Of a DNA stretch of 64,000 nt, positions 59,213 through 64,000 are shown in pieces; the first letter of the stretch is position 1, and each line of letters opens with the position of its first letter. The stretch lies in assembly GCF_000062885.1 (NCBI RefSeq), contig NC_009142.1, forward strand, positions 3,771,584 through 3,835,583. Reading direction: 5' to 3'. Made by a program: the position numbers and the translations under genes. The stretch is from Saccharopolyspora erythraea NRRL 2338 (lineage in GTDB: Bacteria; Actinomycetota; Actinomycetes; Mycobacteriales; Pseudonocardiaceae). A model generated the notes under the pieces. It was not told where the DNA came from, ran no database searches, and saw nothing but the letters and a program-made list of their open reading frames with translations.

Positions 59213-59817
59213 ACGGCGGCGACCACCGGCTCCTGCTGGCCGAGCCCGAGAGCGACGTCGGCGGTGTGGTGCTCGACGCGGCGCTGGCCGGGTTCGTGGA
59301 CGTCGGGATCCGGCGGACCACGATGAACGACATCGCCCGCCGCGCCGGGCTCGGCCGGGCGACCATCTACCGGCGCTACCCGGACAAGGACGCCGTGGTG
59401 GAAGCGGTCCTGCTGCGGGAGATGCGCCGCTTCGTGCAGTGGCTGGACGAGCGCGTCGACCACATCACCGACCCGGCCGAGCAGGTCGTCGAGTGCTACG
59501 TCGCCGTGGTCGGCGGGTTGCGGAGGCACTCCCTGCTGAACCGGCTGATGGCCGTCGAGCCGGACGACTGGCTGCCCGCGCTCACCGCCGACTGGGGCGG
59601 GGTGCTGGCGGTCGCCCGCGGCTACCTGGCCGAGAAGCTGCGCGGTCACCAGAGCGCCGGGCGGCTGGGCGAGTTCGACCCGGAGCCGGTCGCCGAGGTG
59701 TTCGTCCGACTGGCGCACTCGATGATGCTGACCCCCACCGGTTGCATACCGGAGTCCGACGACGCACGTACGCGCGCCTTCGCCCGCGCCCATCTGGTGC
59801 CCGTCGTCACGGGCTGA
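59209..59817 (+). CDS. TetR family regulator in the DUF2236/ACAD operon
   Basis: 202 residues. HTH VLDAALAGFVDVGIRRTTMNDIARRAGLGRATIYRRYPDKDAVV followed by a C-terminal domain with SLLNRLMAVEPDDWLPAL, typical of TetR regulators of lipid genes. The ATG at 59209 overlaps the TGA of the preceding gene by four bases. It is probably the regulator of its own operon. ATG 59194 is a possible earlier start. Confidence 0.87.
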   Translation: MNGGDHRLLLAEPESDVGGVVLDAALAGFVDVGIRRTTMNDIARRAGLGRATIYRRYPDKDAVVEAVLLREMRRFVQWLDERVDHITDPAEQVVECYVAVVGGLRRHSLLNRLMAVEPDDWLPALTADWGGVLAVARGYLAEKLRGHQSAGRLGEFDPEPVAEVFVRLAHSMMLTPTGCIPESDDARTRAFARAHLVPVVTG

Positions 59818-59831
59818 TCCCGGGAGGCCCC

Positions 59832-60974
59832 ATGCCACGAGCGCTCACCGACGAACAGCGGGACTTCGTCGACGCGATCGGCGAGTTCTGCCGCCGCGAG
59901 TGCGGCACGAAGCAGCAGCGCGACGCCCTCACCGACCACGGCCGCCACCCGCACAGCCGGGAGCTCTACGCCAGGATGGCCGAGCTCGGCTGGCTGGGAG
60001 TGTCGATCCCGCAGGACTACGGCGGTGCCGGTCGCGGCATGGCGGAGCTGTGCCTGTTCCTGGAGGAGACCGCCTACGGCCGCGCTCCGATCTCGGGGTT
60101 CGCCACCACGATCATCTCCGCCGCCGCGTACGAGAAGTTCGGCAGCGAGCCGCAGAAGCGCGAAGTGCTCTCGGGAGTGGTCCGCGGACGCGTCGAGGCG
60201 ATCTCGATGTCGGAGCCGGGCGCGGGCTCCGACGTCGGCGCGCTGCGCTGCCGCGCCGAGCGGCGGCCGGGCGGCTGGGTGGTCAACGGGCAGAAGACGT
60301 GGTGCTCCAACGCCCACATCGCCGACCACGTGCTGCTGGTGGCCAGGACGTCGGGCGAGGGCACCAAGCACGAGGGGCTGACGCAGTTCATGGTGCCCAC
60401 CGGCGCGGAAGGGCTGCGGATCAGCGGCATCGACACGATGGGCGGCCGGGAGGTCAACGACCTGTACTTCACCGACTGCTTCCTGCCCGACGACGCGGTG
60501 GTCGGCACCGTCGGTGCCGGGTGGAGCCAGCTCGTGTCCGGCCTGAACCTGGAGCGGATGATCCTGGCCGCCCTGATGCTCGGCACCGCGCGGCGCGCTT
60601 TCGACGACACGGTCTCCTACATCACCCAGCGCGAGCAGTTCGGCAGGCCGGTCGGCACGTTCCAGGCGCTGCGGCACCGGATCGCCGACATGGCCACCGA
60701 GCTGGAGTGCGCGCGCCTGCTCGTGGACGACGTCGCCCGCACCATCGACGCCAACCCGGGTGTGCTGTTCCCGAGGGAGGCGTCGATGGCCAAGCTCAAG
60801 TGCACCGAGCTGGCCAAGCACGTCGCGCTGGAGGGCATGCAGATGATGGGCGGCTACGGCTACGCCACCGATTACGGCATGGAATCGCTGCTGCGCTCGA
60901 CTGTGGTGTCCACTGTGTACGGAGGTACGAGCGAGATCCAGCGCGACATCATCGGGAAGTCCTACGGGCTATAG
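59832..60974 (+). CDS. Acyl-CoA dehydrogenase
   Basis: 380 residues. ACAD signatures: MSEPGAGSDVGAL (flavin ring binding), WVVNGQKTWCSNAHIADH, VSGLNLERMILAALMLGTARRAFD, and MMGGYGYATDYGMESLLRS...YGGTSEIQRDIIGK. In the last block the position often holding the base Glu (Y-E-G-T) is Gly (VYGGTSEIQ), so the catalytic Glu must come from elsewhere, as in several other groups. GGGAGG precedes the ATG. It is 14 bp after the TetR gene. The substrate is unknown; its gene overlaps the convergent TrmH-like gene by 6 bp. Confidence 0.93.
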   Translation: MPRALTDEQRDFVDAIGEFCRRECGTKQQRDALTDHGRHPHSRELYARMAELGWLGVSIPQDYGGAGRGMAELCLFLEETAYGRAPISGFATTIISAAAYEKFGSEPQKREVLSGVVRGRVEAISMSEPGAGSDVGALRCRAERRPGGWVVNGQKTWCSNAHIADHVLLVARTSGEGTKHEGLTQFMVPTGAEGLRISGIDTMGGREVNDLYFTDCFLPDDAVVGTVGAGWSQLVSGLNLERMILAALMLGTARRAFDDTVSYITQREQFGRPVGTFQALRHRIADMATELECARLLVDDVARTIDANPGVLFPREASMAKLKCTELAKHVALEGMQMMGGYGYATDYGMESLLRSTVVSTVYGGTSEIQRDIIGKSYGL

Positions 60975-61630
60975 CGGCGTGGCGATCACGCCGCCGCGGG
61001 TCCGGGTGTGCTGCCGGGCGGCCTCGTAGAGCGCGGTGGAGGCCGAGGCGGCGGCGTCGAGCGAGCTGGCCGAGCCGGCCATCCGAATCCGGGCGACCTC
61101 GTCGCACGCCTCGGTCCAGCCGCGGCTGAGTCCGGTGGTCTCGTTGCCGACGACCAGCACGGTCGGGCCGCGCGGGTCGCAGGCGGCCAGCTCGCGCGTG
61201 CCGTCCTCGCTCAACCCGACGATGCGCAGCGGGACACCGCCGCGACGGACGTCGACCCACCGGACCGCCTGTGCGGCGGAGTCGGCGTGCGCGGTGGGTG
61301 TGCTGAAGACGATCCCGTGGTGGCGCGCAGCGTTCTCGGGTCGTGGAGGTCGACCGCGTGCCCGGTCACGACCACACCGTTCGCCCCGAGCGCGTCGGCG
61401 GAGCGGATCACCGACCCCAGGTGCAGAGTCGTGACCGAGGCGAGGAACCACGCCTGCCGCACGAACTCGCTCCAGGAGAAGCGCGCCCGCCGCAGGACCC
61501 GCCCGGCCGCGGCCGCGGTGCGCACCGAGAAGTCGAGCAGACCGGTCTGCAGCAGAGCGTCGGCCACCGGACCGCGAGCGGACGGGATACCTGGTGCATC
61601 CGGCGCTCCCTCTTCGTCGAGGTGACTCAC
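60969..61630 (-). pseudogene. TrmH/SpoU-like RNA methyltransferase with a frameshift
   Basis: The N-terminal part (from GTG 61630) reads ARFSWSEFVRQAWFLASV, then LGSVIRSADALGANGVVVTG and HDPRTLRATTG, matching motif 1 of SPOUT methyltransferases. Near 61308-61315 the frame shifts; in the next frame the protein continues with GIVFSTPTAHADS, then LVVGNETTGLSRG (motif 2) and IRMAGSASSLDAAASASTALYEAAR (motif 3 knot). A single missing G (TCG GTC read as TCGTC) explains it. It may be a true pseudogene, a sequencing error or a shifted site. The C-terminus overlaps the acyl-CoA dehydrogenase stop by 6 bp. Confidence 0.82.
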
Positions 61631-61658
61631 GTCGTGGAACGAGCTCCCGGACCTGCGG

Positions 61659-62315
61659 TCACGACCCGGCGGCCTCCAGGTCGCCGGGAACGGGGCCGAG
61701 CCGGCACACGGCCGGGTACACGGTGCCCAGCAGGTGCAGGGCGGACTGGGTGAGCATCACGTGCAGGTCACCGCGGCTGAGGGTGCCGCGCACCAGCCAC
61801 TCCCGGGAAGCGGCCTTGAGCATGCTGCCGAAGGCGCGGATCATCGCCCGCAGCTCCTCGCGGCCCTCGGTCACGTCGGTCATCATCGCTGCCAGCAGGA
61901 CGTTGTCGGTCGCGATCTCGTCGGACTCCAGCACGATTCGCTCGATGTCCTCGTCGCGGCCGATCGCCTCGGAACCGATGGCCGACAGCCACAGCTCCTT
62001 GTTGCGGTCGACCACGTCCAGCCAGCGGTCGACCAGGATCGAGACGCGTTCCTCGGTGGTGGTGCGGGGCAGGTGCTGGGCGACCGAGCCGGGCACCACC
62101 ATCATCTGCCGCACGACCTCCAGGTAGAGCTCGCGCTTGCTGCCGAAGTAGTGGTTGATCAGCGCCCGGGCCACCCCCGCCTCCCGTGCGATGTCCGTTG
62201 TGGACACCGAGGAGTAGCTGCCCCGGCCGAAGAGCCGCCGCGCGACCGCCAGGATCTGCGAACGGCGCTGGTCCGGCTCCAGCCGGCGCCGCTGCGGGGC
62301 GGGCTCGGTGCTCAT
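61659..62315 (-). CDS. TetR family regulator
   Basis: 218 residues. HTH: SQILAVARRLFGRGSYSSVSTTDIAREAGVARALINHYFGSKRELY. The C-terminal domain includes RNKELWLSAIGSEAIGRDEDIERIVLESDEIATDNVL, of the group regulating fatty-acid or steroid genes. GGGTGG before the ATG at 62315 supports the start. It lies downstream of the acyl-CoA ligase on the same strand, with 233 bp between. Confidence 0.87.
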   Translation of the reverse strand: MSTEPAPQRRRLEPDQRRSQILAVARRLFGRGSYSSVSTTDIAREAGVARALINHYFGSKRELYLEVVRQMMVVPGSVAQHLPRTTTEERVSILVDRWLDVVDRNKELWLSAIGSEAIGRDEDIERIVLESDEIATDNVLLAAMMTDVTEGREELRAMIRAFGSMLKAASREWLVRGTLSRGDLHVMLTQSALHLLGTVYPAVCRLGPVPGDLEAAGS

Positions 62316-62548
62316 CCACCCACTGTCGCGGCTCGGTTGCCGCTGTGTCAACAACCGGATCAGGTGCGAGTCCGCGTTCGCGAATATCCTTGCACATCAA
62401 GGAGTTCAGGCGCCCACACTGTTGGCGTCTTGACAACAGATCTGATCGGGTCGGGTGCTGCGCCGGCCGGGTGAGCGCGTGGCACGCGCGGCGACCGGCG
62501 GCGATCAGGCCGAGGGCCGCGCGCACCCGGGTCATCGGGACGGCCGTG
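62316..62548. other. 233-bp intergenic region with leftward promoter signs
   Basis: On the minus strand TTGACA (62351-62346) is a good -35, with an 18-bp gap to GACAGT for the TetR gene. Around it lie GGTTG/CAACC half-sites (62335-62356), and a second TTGACA-like stretch occurs at about 62429-62436 on the plus strand. Nothing coding is supported. Confidence 0.45.
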
Positions 62549-64000
62549 TCAGGCGTACATCCGGTCGATCTCGGCCGCGTAGCGCTCGGCGACGACGCGG
62601 CGGCGCAGGCTCAGCTTGGGCGTCAGCTCACCGGACTCCGCCGTCCACGGGTGCGGCAGCACGCGGTACTTCTTGATCTGCTCGACCCGGGCGAGCACCT
62701 GGTTGGCCTGGTCGACCAGGGCGTCGAGCTCGGCGAGCACGTCCGGGTGGCAGGCCAGCTCGGCGAGGTCGACGGTGCCGATGCCGTGCGCCTCGGCCCA
62801 CGCGGGCGCTGCCTCCTCGTCCAGCACGACCAGCGCCGTCAGGTACGGGCGGCGGTCGCCGACGGCGACCGCCTGGGCGACCAGCGGGTGCGCCCGCAAC
62901 ATCGCCTCCACCTTGGCGGGCGCGATGTTCTTGCCGCCCGCGGTGATGATGAGCTCCTTCTTGCGGTCGGTGATGGTGACGACGCCGCGCTCGTCGACGA
63001 CCCCGATGTCGCCGGTGTGGAACCAGCCGTCCTCGTCGGTGCCGTCCTCCACGCCGCCGTCGGGGCGCAGGTATCCGAGGAACACCACCGGCCCGCGCAC
63101 CAGCAGCTCGCCGTCCTCGGCCGTGGCGACCTCGATGCCCGGCAGCGCGCGCCCGACCGCGCCGAGGGTGAACGTGTCGCCGTTGGTGACCGTCGAGGCG
63201 CCGGATGTCTCGCTGAGCCCCCACACCTCGTACACCGGCAGCCCGATGCCGGCGAGGAGTTCGAGCACCGCGATCGGGATCGGCGCCGCGCCGCTGTAGC
63301 TGCGCAGGGCGGCGTCGAGTCCGATGGCCGCGCGGATGGGAAGCAGGAGGGCTTCGTCGAGTTCTTTGCGCCGCGCCTCGAGTTCGGCGGGCACCTCGGC
63401 TCCCCGGCCGCGCTGCCGCAGCACCCGCAGCGAGAGTTCCCGGGCCTCGTCGAGCGCTGCGCGCTGACCGGAGGGCAGCGCGTCGAGCTTGGCCTGCAAC
63501 CCGGCGGCGAGCTTCTCCCACACCCGGGGCACGCCGAAGAAGCTGTGCGGTCGGGCGGCCACGAGGGTCGGCACGAGCTCGGCCTGGCCGGCGCAGATCG
63601 TCACGTGCCCGGCTCCGCAGATCGGCCGGTAGATGCCGAGCACCCGTTCGGCGATGTGGGCCAGCGGCAGGTAGGAGACCGAGCGCGGGTGCTCCGGCAG
63701 CGGAGCGAGCTCGTCCAGCGTCAGCGACTCGTGGATGACGTTGCGGTGCGAGAGCACCACGCCCTTCGGCTCGCCGGTCGTGCCCGACGTGTAGACCATC
63801 GACAGCGGCGCGTCAGGGGTGGCGGCGTCGGTCAGCTCCTCGAACTCGGCGGCGAAGTCCGGGTCCGCTCCACCGCCGCGAAGCGCCGCGTAGCCGGCGA
63901 AGCGCTCGTCGCCGTCGGGGATGATCTGCTCGTCCAGCACCACGATCGCGCGCAGGGAGGGCAGATCGTCGATCACCGGCCGCCACCGGTCCCACTGCTG
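62549..64000 (-). CDS. Long-chain acyl-CoA ligase (FadD15-like), 5' part missing
   Basis: The frame runs off the right edge (eight more codons beyond the last GTG), so the N-terminal quarter lies outside. About 480 residues are visible. The AMP motif is MVYTSGTTGEPKGVVLSH, followed by LAHIAERVLGIYRPI, VYEVWGLSETSGAS, GWFHTGDIGVVDERGVVTITDRKKELIITAGGKNIAPAKVE and a C-terminal ELTPKLSLRRRVV with the catalytic Lys of long-chain ligases. This group activates long-chain fatty acids and is usually membrane-associated. The upstream promoter is not visible. Confidence 0.93.
   Translation of the reverse strand, partial: QQWDRWRPVIDDLPSLRAIVVLDEQIIPDGDERFAGYAALRGGGADPDFAAEFEELTDAATPDAPLSMVYTSGTTGEPKGVVLSHRNVIHESLTLDELAPLPEHPRSVSYLPLAHIAERVLGIYRPICGAGHVTICAGQAELVPTLVAARPHSFFGVPRVWEKLAAGLQAKLDALPSGQRAALDEARELSLRVLRQRGRGAEVPAELEARRKELDEALLLPIRAAIGLDAALRSYSGAAPIPIAVLELLAGIGLPVYEVWGLSETSGASTVTNGDTFTLGAVGRALPGIEVATAEDGELLVRGPVVFLGYLRPDGGVEDGTDEDGWFHTGDIGVVDERGVVTITDRKKELIITAGGKNIAPAKVEAMLRAHPLVAQAVAVGDRRPYLTALVVLDEEAAPAWAEAHGIGTVDLAELACHPDVLAELDALVDQANQVLARVEQIKKYRVLPHPWTAESGELTPKLSLRRRVVAERYAAEIDRMYA

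Overview
The window is very GC-rich DNA with dense, short-gapped genes, many GTG starts (and one TTG), about ten TetR-type regulators, an F420-type luciferase-like oxidoreductase, a mycothiol/DinB-type protein and several acyl-CoA enzymes. This is the profile of a soil actinomycete chromosome. Pseudonocardiales, for example a Saccharopolyspora-like genome, is my best guess from gene style; no rRNA or other marker is present to prove it. I see no rRNA, tRNA, CRISPR array, prophage or replication origin.

Layout. 1-4.6 kb: reductive pyrimidine/hydantoin catabolism operon (beta-ureidopropionase-like amidohydrolase cut by the left edge, class III aminotransferase, dihydropyrimidinase, luciferase-like oxidoreductase). 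4.8-9.3 kb: Tat-exported PhoX-like protein, MOSC protein, NCS2 nucleobase permease that could feed the first operon, and a membrane-anchored thermonuclease-Excalibur fusion. 9.5-17.7 kb: DinB protein, SDR/TetR pair, TetR, then cytochrome P450 + 3Fe-4S ferredoxin, a flavin monooxygenase-like gene overlapping the ferredoxin tail to tail, a small membrane peptide, a methyltransferase and a ferredoxin reductase that completes a P450 electron chain. 17.75-21.1 kb: PucR regulator, a HadA-like dehydratase and a wrecked HadB-like partner interrupted by an IS605/IS1341-type TnpB relic.

21.1-27.4 kb: PrsW-like membrane protease, GT39-type glycosyltransferase, winged-helix protein, epoxide hydrolase and a divergent WYL regulator with a clear operator. 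27.4-36.2 kb: acyl-CoA catabolic block (KstR2-like TetR, two FadD-type ligases, SDR, TetR, histidine phosphatase, SMP-30 lactonase, enoyl-CoA hydratase, TetR). 36.3-36.8 kb: scar made of two gene remnants. 36.8-43.8 kb: S33-type hydrolase, PAS-PAS-GGDEF cyclase, pyridine nucleotide-disulfide oxidoreductase, two DUF2236/MpaB-type oxygenases, LysE exporter and a degenerate tandem repeat. 44.1-48.8 kb: four-carbon acid-sugar operon (DUF1537 kinase, PdxA2-like dehydrogenase, MFS transporter, DeoR regulator).

48.8-54.0 kb: N-terminally truncated APC permease, then a compact glycosyltransferase / ThDP enzyme / KAS III-like cassette, the strongest candidate for an undescribed small-molecule pathway in the window. 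54.1-64 kb: DJ-1/LysR pair, PadR, small tyrosine phosphatase, methyltransferase, a third DUF2236 protein with TetR and acyl-CoA dehydrogenase, a frameshifted TrmH-type methyltransferase, TetR, and a long-chain acyl-CoA ligase cut by the right edge.

Most gene starts were set by Shine-Dalgarno position. Functional names rest on motifs and family resemblance read by eye; no database search was run.
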